This document shows, piece after piece, positions 18,201 through 25,959 of a stretch of 48,412 nt of DNA. The stretch lies in the NCBI GenBank assembly GCA_020847555.1, contig JADLBT010000167.1, positions 1 to 48,412 on the forward strand. The letters are read 5' to 3'. The notes under the pieces were generated by a model. The model had not been told where the DNA came from, did not search any database, and saw nothing but the letters and a program-made list of their open reading frames with translations. This DNA comes from Gemmataceae bacterium. GTDB lineage: Bacteria; Planctomycetota; Planctomycetia; Gemmatales; Gemmataceae. A program made the position numbers and the translations under genes. Each line of letters begins with the position of its first letter. Position 1 is the first letter of the stretch.

Positions 18201-18629
18201 GAGCTGCAGCTTCCGGATACGGTCGTCGCCGAGAGCGTGGCCCACGCCCTCATCCTGACGCCGGTGGTCGGGGTTGGCGGGGATGAGGCTCCGCCCCCGA
18301 CCTTCTGGAGCAGCGGCGCCACGTATCGCGGAACGCTGGTGAGCGGCGACACGACGGAGCCGACGAACGTGCTGGTGTTCGGGCTCACCGCCTGGTGGAG
18401 CTGGGATCCGATCGGGACCGACGGGGCACCGGGAAAGCCGGGTGAGGCGCCCACCGTGGACGCCGAGGACGAGGAGCACAAGGAGCCGATGCCACCGGAG
18501 GAGGGTCAGGCGTCCGCCGCCCCGTCGCGTCTGTCGGACCTTGCGTGGCTGCAGGCGCTGGGCGTGCTGTGGGGGGCGGCGCTGCCGGTGCGCGAGGAAC
18601 GGCGCCGGCGGGCCTGGGGGCGAGGCTGA
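15300..18629 (+). CDS. Large exported PPC/Ig-like repeat protein
   Basis: An 1109-residue protein starting at GTG 15300 (AGGGGA upstream; no nearby ATG). The Arg-rich N-terminus and RVELLEVRNVLS motif (about 20-31) repeat the exported-protein signature of the protease before it. In order: a PPC-like domain (about 75-185, DVDWYRFTL ... YYVAVSGAG), an Ig-like domain (about 200-320), a second PPC-like domain (about 390-530, DVDLYHFRV ... YYLAVSSG), a bacterial Ig-like domain (about 535-660, PPQVVSVTPG), and a third PPC-like domain (about 690-790). A Pro-rich linker (about 810-850) leads to a hydrophobic stretch near the C-terminus with a basic end. It is very acidic in the middle. Likely a cell-surface or secreted adhesion or matrix protein; no catalytic site seen. 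Confidence 0.8.
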   Translation: MIRSPLTSRRRGRPRRPLLRVELLEVRNVLSAPGDPLLLPPEPQPDDTLDLAANLGLLAPGAGLVTDGAIGDSPAGAADVDWYRFTLGDPAGLTLRVVTPDGPDPAPVVVSLYNADPFNFTDPYTRLGHRLLAQDDAAGDNVVRLDRALAAGTYYVAVSGAGNHAFHPFLADSGYDGSTGAYRLQADAADLGLDPFAAPVVLFADPAPDAVLDRSPLYVRLSLSGPLDVDLTPLEQVVRLAWSADGAFDGAEIDVPIASYQFSPATNEILLLPEAPLVRGSYQLSLTFAPGGGEFDLPPDELGGPGGDLPPDGGLGPDWIMTFQVAGLEGDTDPDAVPDDTAAGAHDLGDVTTTGPVQVAGQIGDDSTRDHIPDEPELPIDLPFIWPGADVDLYHFRVTGPGRFTLTAEVFAQRIGSPLDPGLSLFRYDPDLDTLVLVAGNRNTDNSIQPTSGFGFPVRLDPALFAGLIEGDYYLAVSSGMNVPDPLLGVEPGEETILGTVFDPNVSHSGTAGISTGPYLLNLLVQPENDPPQVVSVTPGPDADLDAPPTLLEVQFTRPANLQQLAYQAFLQSSHGELAAVYVEADDGSRYHPRFVSFDMATNRATLLLLEALPDGEYTLHLSGPLGLADLAGNPLVGNDPGGDYVVRFQVHGPARGTAGDPLTWTYQPTGAGPVQEQTLGTLFPLELETGVRIVRDLAPAPETANAYVFEVLQAQKYLFFLGGDDLPAGVTLALFDANGDPVPTAVQGPAVQAFLQPGVYRVVLAGWSTGTAVGYEVLLRLAGQADSPVPLTSGPAPAIRLRLLSHTTPLPPPPPPPPSGGTDTPPPGNPPGTGTTPPVPASNSLPPVQSSAGGPAPLVQTAATSSPPRLDIPIGDDPPSRVVPAVFLVSTGETSSQPVSPAGPQTVTFFGITAAPLAAPDAVGGALPTGGSGLFSGALALLPALGAIPGGSPAVGTVSVPAAPRLELQLPDTVVAESVAHALILTPVVGVGGDEAPPPTFWSSGATYRGTLVSGDTTEPTNVLVFGLTAWWSWDPIGTDGAPGKPGEAPTVDAEDEEHKEPMPPEEGQASAAPSRLSDLAWLQALGVLWGAALPVREERRRRAWGRG

Positions 18630-18660
18630 GGAGCCGGAGCCCGGCCGCAGGATTTGGATT

Positions 18661-18696
18661 TTCTCCCTCTCCCCTCGTGGGAGAGGGGGGAGAAGA
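18661..18696. repeat. CCCTCTCCC-type hairpin repeat, copy 1
   Basis: TTCTCCCTCTCCC pairs with GGGAGAGGGGGGAGAA across a five-base loop. The same pyrimidine/purine palindrome type recurs at 23407-23448. It lies between the large exported protein gene and the kinase gene. Confidence 0.7.
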
Positions 18697-18772
18697 AACT
18701 TACTGTGGACTGTAAATGAGAGCGTCCTCCGGGGCCGGCGGCACAACGGGGTGACCGGGCGGAGTGTGCGGG

Positions 18773-21700
18773 ATGAGTAGTCAGGGTGAGCGCGGCGAGG
18801 CCGATCTGAAGCCGACCGTGGTCGTCGAGTTGGCGCCCAGCTTCCAGGCGGAGCGCGAGCAGAAACGCGCCCTGCTGGAGGAGCAGCGCGCCGGCTGGGA
18901 AGCGGGGCGCCCCCCGTCCCCCGAGGAGCTGCTCCGGCGCTGGCCGGCGGACGCGGGGACCGACCCGGACGTCGCCAGCCTCCTGTTCGAGGATCTACTC
19001 CAGCGCCGGCGGCACGGCGAACCGGCCAGCGTCGAGGACTACGCCGCCCGGTTCCCCAGACATCGCGACTCGCTCGCCCGGCTGCTGGCGCGCCAGGACG
19101 CGCTGCGCTCCCTCGGCGAGGATCTGACGAGCGGACCCGGAGCCGGGGTGAGCCTCGGCCTGCCGGAGGCCGGCGACCTCGTGTTCGGGTTTCGGCTTTG
19201 CCGGGAGCTGGGGCGCGGGGCGTTCGCCCGTGTCTTCCTGGCGGAACAGGCCGAACTCGCCGGCCGGCCGGTCGTCCTCAAGGTGTCCGCCATCGAGGGC
19301 AAGGAACCGCAGACGCTGGCCCAGCTCCAGCACACCCACATCGTCCCCATCTACTCGGTCCACGAGGACGCGCGGGCCGGGCTGCGGGCCGTGTGCATGC
19401 CGTACTTCGGCGGGGCCAGCCTGTCGGAGGTTCTCAAGGCGCTCTGGGGCGAGGGCGGGACGCCGACCCGCGGGGCCGAGTTGGTCCGGGCGCTGCAGGC
19501 AGTCCAGGCGCCGCCGCCGGAGGAGGTCCGCGGCGACCGGGCCGGCGACGGCGCGGGCGACCGCGCCCCGCTCGACCTGCTGGCGGAAACGACCTACATC
19601 CGGGCCGTCTGCTGGCTGATGGTGCGGCTGGCGGAAGGGCTCCAGCACGCTCACCAGCGCCGCATCCTGCACCGCGACGTGAAACCGTCCAACGTCCTGC
19701 TCGGGGCCGATGGCCAACCGCTGCTGCTCGACTTCAACCTCGCCCTGGACCAGCGCGGCGGCCGGGTCACGCTCGGCGGCACCGTCGCCTACATGGCCCC
19801 GGAACACCTCCGCGCCGTCGCCGAGCGCAGCCCCGCCCTGGCCCGCCAGGTGGACCACCGGGCGGACGTGTACTCCCTCGGCATGGTGTTCTTCGAGATG
19901 CTGACCGGGCAGAGCCCGTTCGACCAGAAGGCGTCCTACTCGGCGCTGCCGCTGATGGTCCAGGCGATGAGCGTCGAGCGCAGCAAGGGGACGCCCTCGC
20001 TGCGGGCCGCGCGGCCGGACTGCGCGTGGGGTCTGGAAAGCATCCTCCGCCTGTGCCTGGCTCCCGATCCGGCCCGGCGCTACCAGCAGGCCGAACACCT
20101 CGCCGAGGATCTGACCCGGTTCCTCGACGACCGGCCGCTGCGCCACGCCCCGGAACTCAGCCGCGCCGAGCGGCTGCGCAAGTGGGGGCGGCGCCATCCG
20201 CGGCTGACGGCGGCCGCATCGGTGGCGGCGGCTGCCGTGCTGCTGCTCACCGGCACGGGCGGCGCCCTGTGGGCTGTGAGCGGTCGGCTCGAACAGGCCG
20301 AGGAGCGGCTCGGAGTGGCCGAGGCGCGGGAGCGCCGCCAGACGTTCGAGTCCGGCACCGTCCGCGCCCTGTGCCTGCTCAACACGACCCTGGACATGCA
20401 GGACCATCTGGCCCAGGGGGTCTCGGCGTGCGAGCGGACGCTTGCACTGTACGGACTGGCCGACGGCGACGCCTGGCGCGAGCCGGCCGACTGGGCCGCA
20501 CTGAAACAGGACGAGCGCCGCCGGCTCGCCGAGGACGCGCGCGAGTTGCTCCTCCTGCTGGCGGGGGCGCGGGTGCGCCTCGCCCTCAACGACAGGGCGG
20601 CGCTCTGCGACGCCCTGCGCCTGCTCGACCGGGCCGAGGCGGTCGGCAACCTGCCGCCGTCGCAGGCGCTGTGGCAGGACCGGGCTCGCTACCTGGAGCG
20701 CCTGGGCGAGGCGGAGCGGGCGCGGGCGGCGGCGCGCAAGGCGGCCGAGACGCCCGCGACGAGTGCGCGCGACCGCTACCTCCTCGCCGGCGCCTACGCC
20801 CGCCAGGGGACGCGCGACGGCTACCTGCGGGCGGTCGCGGAGTTGAACCGCGCCCTGGAGCAGAACCCGCGGCACTACTGGTCGTGGGTGCAGCGCGGGC
20901 TGTGCCGGCAGGAACTGAAGGAGCACGTCCTGGCGGCCGGCGACTTCGGCACCTGCGTCGGGCTGTGGCCGGAGTTCGGCTGGGGGTTCTTCTGCCGCGG
21001 ATGGCTGTTCGACGCGACCGGGCGCAAGGCGGAGGCGGTCGAGGACTACACCGCCGCCCTGAAGCGCGACCCGGGGCTGGCGCCGGCCTATCTCAACCGC
21101 GGGCTGGCGTGCCTGGAGCTGAAGCGCCCCGCGGACGCTCTCGCCGACTTCGACCGGGCGCTGGCGCTGGGGAAGGATGAGCCGGCCCTGCACGCCGGCC
21201 GGGGCATCGCGCTCGAGGGGCTGAAGCGCCACCCCGAGGCCGACGCCGCCTTCGCCGCCGCCCTGAAGCGAACCGCGACGGCCCCGCCAGCGGTGCGGGC
21301 GCGGGTGCTGTGGACCTACGGGTTCGCGGTCGCCGACCGCCTCCCGGAGAAGGCGCGGGCGGCGTTCGACGAGGTGTTGCAGCACGACCCGTCGCACGCC
21401 CAGGCGCTGTACGGGTGCGGGCTGCTGGCGGCGCGGCGGAACCGAGACGTGGAGGCGTTGCGCCACTTCCACGCAGCCGTCGAGGCGGACGGCAGCTTCC
21501 TGGTGGCGCGGCGTTACCGGGCGCTGCTGCTGGCCCGGGCGGGCCACTTCAAGGCGGCCCTGGAAGACATCAACTGGTGCCTGGAGCGCGAGCCGGAGGG
21601 CAGCCAGACACTGTACACCGCAGCCTGCATCGCGGCCCGAGCCGCCGGCCGGTTCGGTGGAGCCCAGGCCACGGACCAGGCGCTCGAGTTTCTGGGCAAG

Positions 21701-21799
21701 GCGCTGGCCCGCGGCGTGCCGCGGGACGGGGTGGCGCGGGATCCCGACCTGGCCGCGGTCCGCACCGACCCGCGCTTCCGCAAGCTGGCGGCGCCCTGA
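18773..21799 (+). CDS. Ser/Thr protein kinase with transmembrane segment and TPRs
   Basis: A 1008-residue planctomycete-type kinase. The N-terminal 130 residues are an extra helical region. The kinase domain (about 140-455) has a Gly loop GRGAFARVF, Lys170 (VVLKVS), catalytic HRD with D302 (HRDVKPSN), and D320 followed by FN where most kinases have DFG. The activation segment ends in GGTVAYMAPEH. A transmembrane helix (about 476-500) comes next, then TPR repeats from about 620 to the end (LNRALEQNPRHYWSW, YTAALKRDPGLAPAYLNRG, FDRALALGKDEPALHAGRG, FDEVLQHDPSHAQALYGCG). Start ATG 18773 has GGGCGGAG upstream. Likely a membrane kinase whose TPR part lies outside the cytoplasm; substrate unknown. 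Confidence 0.9.
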   Translation: MSSQGERGEADLKPTVVVELAPSFQAEREQKRALLEEQRAGWEAGRPPSPEELLRRWPADAGTDPDVASLLFEDLLQRRRHGEPASVEDYAARFPRHRDSLARLLARQDALRSLGEDLTSGPGAGVSLGLPEAGDLVFGFRLCRELGRGAFARVFLAEQAELAGRPVVLKVSAIEGKEPQTLAQLQHTHIVPIYSVHEDARAGLRAVCMPYFGGASLSEVLKALWGEGGTPTRGAELVRALQAVQAPPPEEVRGDRAGDGAGDRAPLDLLAETTYIRAVCWLMVRLAEGLQHAHQRRILHRDVKPSNVLLGADGQPLLLDFNLALDQRGGRVTLGGTVAYMAPEHLRAVAERSPALARQVDHRADVYSLGMVFFEMLTGQSPFDQKASYSALPLMVQAMSVERSKGTPSLRAARPDCAWGLESILRLCLAPDPARRYQQAEHLAEDLTRFLDDRPLRHAPELSRAERLRKWGRRHPRLTAAASVAAAAVLLLTGTGGALWAVSGRLEQAEERLGVAEARERRQTFESGTVRALCLLNTTLDMQDHLAQGVSACERTLALYGLADGDAWREPADWAALKQDERRRLAEDARELLLLLAGARVRLALNDRAALCDALRLLDRAEAVGNLPPSQALWQDRARYLERLGEAERARAAARKAAETPATSARDRYLLAGAYARQGTRDGYLRAVAELNRALEQNPRHYWSWVQRGLCRQELKEHVLAAGDFGTCVGLWPEFGWGFFCRGWLFDATGRKAEAVEDYTAALKRDPGLAPAYLNRGLACLELKRPADALADFDRALALGKDEPALHAGRGIALEGLKRHPEADAAFAAALKRTATAPPAVRARVLWTYGFAVADRLPEKARAAFDEVLQHDPSHAQALYGCGLLAARRNRDVEALRHFHAAVEADGSFLVARRYRALLLARAGHFKAALEDINWCLEREPEGSQTLYTAACIAARAAGRFGGAQATDQALEFLGKALARGVPRDGVARDPDLAAVRTDPRFRKLAAP

Positions 21800-21900
21800 G
21801 ACATGGTCCAGTTAATACTGTCACTCCCGCGCACGCAGCGGCAAAGTGGCGTGGCAGCATATCTCCGGCACCAGGCCCCTGGCTCACAGGAACAACAACA

Positions 21901-23427
21901 ATGCCCCACAGGGTCGGGACGCAGCGTCGCGGCCGCCGGTGTTCGCCGGCGGACCAGGCCCGCGCCGTGGCGCTGCTGCTGCGCGAGGAATTCGGCGAAC
22001 CGTTTGGCGTTTGGGACGCCTCCACCGGCGAGTGCCTGGCCGGCGCCGCCGACCTGCCGAGGCCCCCGGGCACGGCCGAGAAGGCGTCCGCCGACGCTCT
22101 TGGCGACGGCCGCTACCGCCTGGTGCTCCCCGTGGACGAGGCAGGGAAGGTCGTTCTGGTCGCGGTCGGGGTGATCGCTGGCGTGGCGCGCACGCCCGCG
22201 GACGCGGTCCGCGAACAGGCGCGCCTCCAGCGCTGGACCCAGGCCGTCGCTGACCGGCTGCGCGGAGCGGCCCGGTCGCTCCGCCCGGGTCTCGGCCCGG
22301 ACGTGTCGGCACGCCGCGCCTGTGACGCTCTGCTCTCTCTTGACGACCTGTTTCGGCGGCTCCGCATCCACAAGGAACCGGCCCGGAACCAGGGACGCAT
22401 CCTCCAGGCCGCGGCCGACCTCCTCCGCGTCGAGGCGGTCGCGTGGGTGCCGCGCGAGGCCGATCGGCTCGCCCTCGTCACGGCCGAGGATCGCGTCTCC
22501 CCGGCCGACTGCCGGCACCTGGTGGCAGTCCTGGAGCAAACGGACTGGCAGCAGGCGGGGGTGGTGATCTGCAACGACGTCCGGGCCGCTCCGTGGGGGC
22601 ACGCGGCCCCGCGCATTGTGAACGTCCTGGCCCTGCCCTGCGTGGACGAGCAACCGGCCGGGTGGGCGCTGGCCCTCAACCGGACCGCGGACGGCGACCC
22701 GGACGGGTTTCGGCGGGCCGACGCGGCCATGCTGACGACCTTCGTCGGACTCCTGGGCCTGCACCAGCGCGCCGCCGAGCGCTACCACGACCTGAAGGAT
22801 CTGCTGCTCGGGCTGACCCGCGCCCTGACGTTGGCGATCGACGCGAAGGATTCGTACACCGTCGGTCGCAGCGAGCGCGTCGCCCGCTTCGCCGTCGAAC
22901 TGGGCCGGGAGTTGGGGTTGCAGGAGGATGAGTTGAACGACGTCTGCCTCGCCGGCCTGCTGCACGACGTCGGCATGCTCGGCATTCGCGAGAGCGTCCT
23001 GTGCAAGCCCGGCCCGCTCACCGCCGAGGAGTACGAGCACGTGAAGCAGCACCCGATCCTGGGATACCGGATCCTCGCTGGACTGAAGCCGCTCACCCAC
23101 GTCTTGCCGGGCGTGCTGCACCACCACGAGCGCTACGACGGCCTGGGCTACCCGGAGGGACTGGCCGGCGAGAACATCCCGCTGGTGGCCCGCATCCTGG
23201 CGGTCGCCGACGCCTTCGACGCGATGGGCTGTGCCCGGCCGTACCGGAGCGCGATGCCGGACCAGCACATCGTTGAGGTGCTGAGCGAGGGCGCCGGCGG
23301 ACAGTGGGATCGGAAGGTGATCGAGGCGTTTCTGCGTTGCCGCGACCGGCTCCTGGGGCAGCGCGAGCGCGGTCCCGAGGAGGCATCCTGGCACCCTGTC
23401 CGGTTTGCCTTTCCCCCTCACCCATGA
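21901..23427 (+). CDS. GAF-like/HD-GYP cyclic-di-GMP phosphodiesterase
   Basis: A 508-residue signalling protein. The N-terminal half has a sensor-like region of GAF type (about 150-300) with no recognised ligand motif. The C-terminal HD-GYP domain (about 305-490) has the catalytic LHDVGMLGI (H355, D356), HHHERYDGLGYP (H408, H409, G416-P418) and the ADAFDAMGCARPYR block. HD-GYP proteins hydrolyse cyclic-di-GMP to GMP through a metal centre. The ATG at 21901 has a weak site. It follows the kinase gene by about 100 bases. The last residues and the stop codon lie inside a hairpin repeat (23407-23448), so the C-terminus may have been altered by that repeat. Confidence 0.88.
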   Translation: MPHRVGTQRRGRRCSPADQARAVALLLREEFGEPFGVWDASTGECLAGAADLPRPPGTAEKASADALGDGRYRLVLPVDEAGKVVLVAVGVIAGVARTPADAVREQARLQRWTQAVADRLRGAARSLRPGLGPDVSARRACDALLSLDDLFRRLRIHKEPARNQGRILQAAADLLRVEAVAWVPREADRLALVTAEDRVSPADCRHLVAVLEQTDWQQAGVVICNDVRAAPWGHAAPRIVNVLALPCVDEQPAGWALALNRTADGDPDGFRRADAAMLTTFVGLLGLHQRAAERYHDLKDLLLGLTRALTLAIDAKDSYTVGRSERVARFAVELGRELGLQEDELNDVCLAGLLHDVGMLGIRESVLCKPGPLTAEEYEHVKQHPILGYRILAGLKPLTHVLPGVLHHHERYDGLGYPEGLAGENIPLVARILAVADAFDAMGCARPYRSAMPDQHIVEVLSEGAGGQWDRKVIEAFLRCRDRLLGQRERGPEEASWHPVRFAFPPHP

Positions 23428-23448
23428 GGGGAGAGGGGGGAAAGCAGG
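23407..23448. repeat. CCCTCTCCC-type hairpin repeat, copy 2
   Basis: GCCTTTCCCCCTCACCC (23407-23423) pairs with GGGGAGAGGGGGGAAAGC (23428-23445) around the loop ATGA. The TGA stop of the HD-GYP gene is in the loop, at 23425-23427. Confidence 0.7.
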
Positions 23449-23485
23449 CAGCCACGCCCGGACCGTGTCTGAAGTGCTGGACGCG

Positions 23486-23535
23486 GCTCTCTCTCCGGCC
23501 TCTTCCTTTTGCAGGGGAGGGGGCCGGGGGGAGAG
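23486..23535. repeat. CCGGCC-containing hairpin repeat
   Basis: CTCTCTCTCCGGCCTCTTCC pairs imperfectly with GGAGGGGGCCGGGGGGAGAG around a short loop. It is the second hairpin in the 170-base gap before the secreted endonuclease-like gene and may belong to the same broad class as 18661-18696. Confidence 0.55.
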
Positions 23536-23597
23536 ATCCTGCATACAACAAGGCACGGCACCGCGACCGATCGCTACCCCTTCTCCCGGAGAGCACC

Positions 23598-24581
23598 ATG
23601 ACCGGCCAGCAACGACAGACCGCCCTCCTGGCGGTGGGCTGCGCCCTGGCGGCGCTGCTGACCGTTCCGCTCGGGCTGGAGGGCCAGCCGCAGCCCGCAG
23701 CCACCCTGCGCGTCGGGTCGTGGAACCTCGACCACCTGGGCGACAAGGGGGCGCGGCGCGGCCCCGGAGAGAATGTGGAGCAAACGCCCGCGGATCTGGC
23801 GAGGTACATCCGCCACTCCGGGGTAGACCTGCTCGCCGTGCAGGAGGTGTCCGCCAACGGGCCGGCGCCCAGGGGTTTCCCGGCGCGGTTTCGGACCAAC
23901 TCGATTCTGACAAAGGCTCTCACCGAGTTGAACCGGACGCCGGGCAACGACTGGACCCACGTCCTCTTCCCCAAGGCGCGCGCGTCCGACACCAGTCAGT
24001 GGACGGGCATTGCCTGGAAGGCCGCCCGGGTCAAGCCGGTGGGCAGCCCCTTCCTGGTGCCGGTGGCGCACGGCCGCAGCTCGAAGGGCGCCCCGATGTG
24101 GGACCGCAACGTCCACGCCCTGCAGTTCTCCGCCGGCTCGGGCAAGACCGATTTCCTGGCCCTGGTCGTTCACCTCAAGGCGAACACCACCGGCAACTTC
24201 GCCGAACACCGCTATCAGGAGGTGAAGGATCTCGTGGCGAAACTGCCGCAGGTGGCCAAGGCGTTCCCGGGCGAGAAGGATCTGGTGATCGTGGGCGATA
24301 CGAACATCCTCCGGGCGAGCGAGCCGGCGGTGGCGGAACTGGAGCGGGCCGGGTTCCGCGACCTGAACAAGGCCGACCTCGACACCCACACCGCCAAGGA
24401 GACGCAGCCGTTCGACCGCGTCTTCGTGCCGAAGGGGCAGCCGGAGTTCGCGCGCTCGACGCTGCGGGTTCTGGACGACTTTCAGAAGAAGGAACGGCTG
24501 TCGTTCTACGACTACCGCAAGCGTTTCTCGGACCACTACCTTGTCGTGACCGAGGTGAGCGTCCTGAAGGACGACGACTGA
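23598..24581 (+). CDS. Exported endonuclease/exonuclease/phosphatase-fold protein
   Basis: A 327-residue protein. The N-terminus is a Sec signal peptide (ALLAVGCALAALLTVPLGLEG, about residues 9-29). The catalytic EEP fold follows, with motifs in order: SWNLDHLG (about 41-48), LLAVQEV (metal-binding Glu), a central HLKANTTGN (catalytic His region), VIVGDTNI (Asp, Asn) and SDHYLV (C-terminal Asp-His pair). The family includes DNases, sphingomyelinases and inositol phosphatases, and the substrate cannot be chosen from these motifs. The ATG at 23598 starts directly before the signal peptide. Export suggests nutrient scavenging of DNA or phosphoesters; that is inference. Confidence 0.87.
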   Translation: MTGQQRQTALLAVGCALAALLTVPLGLEGQPQPAATLRVGSWNLDHLGDKGARRGPGENVEQTPADLARYIRHSGVDLLAVQEVSANGPAPRGFPARFRTNSILTKALTELNRTPGNDWTHVLFPKARASDTSQWTGIAWKAARVKPVGSPFLVPVAHGRSSKGAPMWDRNVHALQFSAGSGKTDFLALVVHLKANTTGNFAEHRYQEVKDLVAKLPQVAKAFPGEKDLVIVGDTNILRASEPAVAELERAGFRDLNKADLDTHTAKETQPFDRVFVPKGQPEFARSTLRVLDDFQKKERLSFYDYRKRFSDHYLVVTEVSVLKDDD

Positions 24582-24968
24582 TTCACGGCCCGGTAAAGGC
24601 TGTCCGAGCCGCGCACGCTCACCACGACGTGCGCAGACCCCTCCCCACGGGCGGGATGCAGACCGAGCGCAACGGCATCTCCTGCTGCACCAACTGGGCG
24701 ATCGAGGCCTTGCCGCACCTCATAGGAACGCGATTGTCTCCTTCCAGCCGCTCGGAGGGAAGGACGAGCCGAACCCGGGCCGCGGGTCGTTCGCCGTCAC
24801 CGACGCCGAGGGATCGCGACGAAGGCCGGGCGGAAGAAGTAACGGTCCGCTGCGCGGGAAGAACCAAGAAACCAGGAACCAAACCAATACCAAGGATCAA
24901 ATCGAAACCGGAGAAGTAGGATTCCGGTTTGGTTCCTGGTTCTTCCCGCGCAGCGGGCTCGGGGTTTC
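24582..24968. other. Gene-free stretch ending in a long inverted repeat
   Basis: The 387 bases between the endonuclease-like gene and the convergent SDR gene contain no credible gene. An ATG frame at 24656 stays open for a while but resembles no family I know and has no ribosome-binding site. The right part is the inverted repeat at 24847-24956. Confidence 0.4.
24847..24956. repeat. Long inverted repeat with an eight-base internal duplication
   Basis: The left arm (24847-24885) matches the complement of the right arm (24926-24956) over 31 bases, except for an extra eight bases, AAGAAACC, in the left arm. Arm ends are CCGCTGCGCGGGAAGAACC. The hairpin lies between convergent genes and could also act in termination. 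Confidence 0.75.
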
Positions 24969-25724
24969 TTACCACGGGGTCATTCCGCCGTTGACGCAGA
25001 GCGTTTGGCCGGTGACGAACGACGCCTCCTCGCTGGCAAAGTAGAGGACCGCCGCGGCGACGTCCTCCGGCGTCCCCCAGCGGCCCATCGGGATCAGGGC
25101 GCGGTAGGCGTCCTTCCGCGCCTGCGGATCCTGCTCGTGCCGCTCGACCGGGATCCACCCCGGCGCGACCGTGTTGACGGTGATGCCGAACGGCGCCAGC
25201 TCGGTCGCCATGCTGCGCGACCAGCCGATCTGCCCACCCTTGGCCGCCACATACGCGCTGAAGTTGCCGACCCCCCGATGGAACACCTCGCTGGTGATGT
25301 TGACCAGCCGACCCCAGCGCTGCTGCTTCATGTGCGCCAGGCCGCGCCGCGCCAGCAGGTACGGGCTCTTGACGAAGAAGTCGAGCATGGTCTGGTAGAA
25401 GTCCCACCCGTACTCCTCGATCGGCCGCTGCGGCTGGTCGCAGGTGGCGTTGACGATCGCGATGTCCGGCGGCCCGAGACGCTCCTCGGCCTCACGGAAC
25501 AGCCGGTCAACGCCCTCCTCGGTGATCGCGTCGCTGCGGACCAGGACGGCCTCGACGCCCGCGGCCCGCATCTCGTCCAGGGCGTGCTCGGCGCGCGGCT
25601 GGTTGTTCAGGTAGTTGACCGCGACCTTCGCCCCGGCCCGGCCCAGGCCGAGGGCGATCGCCTTGCCCAGGCCGGTGCTGCTGCCGGTGACGACGGCCAC
25701 ATGGCCGGCGAGAGAGAACGGCAT
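24969..25724 (-). CDS. Short-chain dehydrogenase/reductase (FabG-like)
   Basis: A 251-residue classical SDR. Cofactor motif TGSSTGLG (13-20), a basic-poor VNYLNNQP after beta 2, Asp in DAIT, NAT at about 92-94 where most family members have NAG, and the catalytic Ser145, Tyr158 and Lys162 (YVAAK). The C-terminus GQTLCVNGGMTPW is typical of FabG-like reductases. Enzymes of this type reduce 3-oxoacyl chains or oxidise small alcohols and sugars; the substrate is not visible. It stands alone, leftward, with the inverted repeat after its stop codon. Confidence 0.88.
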   Translation of the reverse strand: MPFSLAGHVAVVTGSSTGLGKAIALGLGRAGAKVAVNYLNNQPRAEHALDEMRAAGVEAVLVRSDAITEEGVDRLFREAEERLGPPDIAIVNATCDQPQRPIEEYGWDFYQTMLDFFVKSPYLLARRGLAHMKQQRWGRLVNITSEVFHRGVGNFSAYVAAKGGQIGWSRSMATELAPFGITVNTVAPGWIPVERHEQDPQARKDAYRALIPMGRWGTPEDVAAAVLYFASEEASFVTGQTLCVNGGMTPW

Positions 25725-25947
25725 GTCGGCATCTCCTCCAGTAGTTCCCGGTGTGGCGGATGGCGAAGGGGCATTATCCGCGGGCCGCCGCCGCGCGGCA
25801 ACCAGGCGGTTTCGGACCGGACGGATCCAGCCGTTGCTGCCCGCGGCCCCCGCGCTTCCAGTCTGAGTGACGGTCCGCTGTCACTGGTTGGACGACGAAC
25901 GCGCTCCGGGAGGCGTCCTGGGCGCAGCGGGCGCGGGCGTGTTCGCG

Positions 25948-25953
25948 TACAAT
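25948..25953 (+). promoter_or_regulatory. -10 box six bases before the ATG (leaderless pattern)
   Basis: TACAAT, then six bases, then ATG at 25960, with no ribosome-binding site. Transcription would start at or beside the A of the ATG. The same layout is seen at 28589 and at 36410-36405 on the minus strand. No -35 box is evident. Confidence 0.55.
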
Positions 25954-25959
25954 AGCGGC

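Noticed and set aside
18995..21547. Minus-strand open frame of about 850 codons
   Set aside because: Antisense to the kinase-TPR gene; no domain and no ribosome-binding site. The kinase frame has all catalytic motifs.
21310..21900. Upstream extension of the HD-GYP frame into the kinase gene
   Set aside because: The extension has no domain and overlaps the kinase in another frame; the ATG at 21901 is the first sensible start.
23304..23597. Upstream extension of the endonuclease-like frame
   Set aside because: It overlaps the HD-GYP gene and the repeats. The ATG at 23598 starts directly at the signal peptide.
24656..24919. Small open frame between the endonuclease-like gene and the SDR gene
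   Set aside because: No ribosome-binding site or recognised family, and it ends in the inverted repeat.
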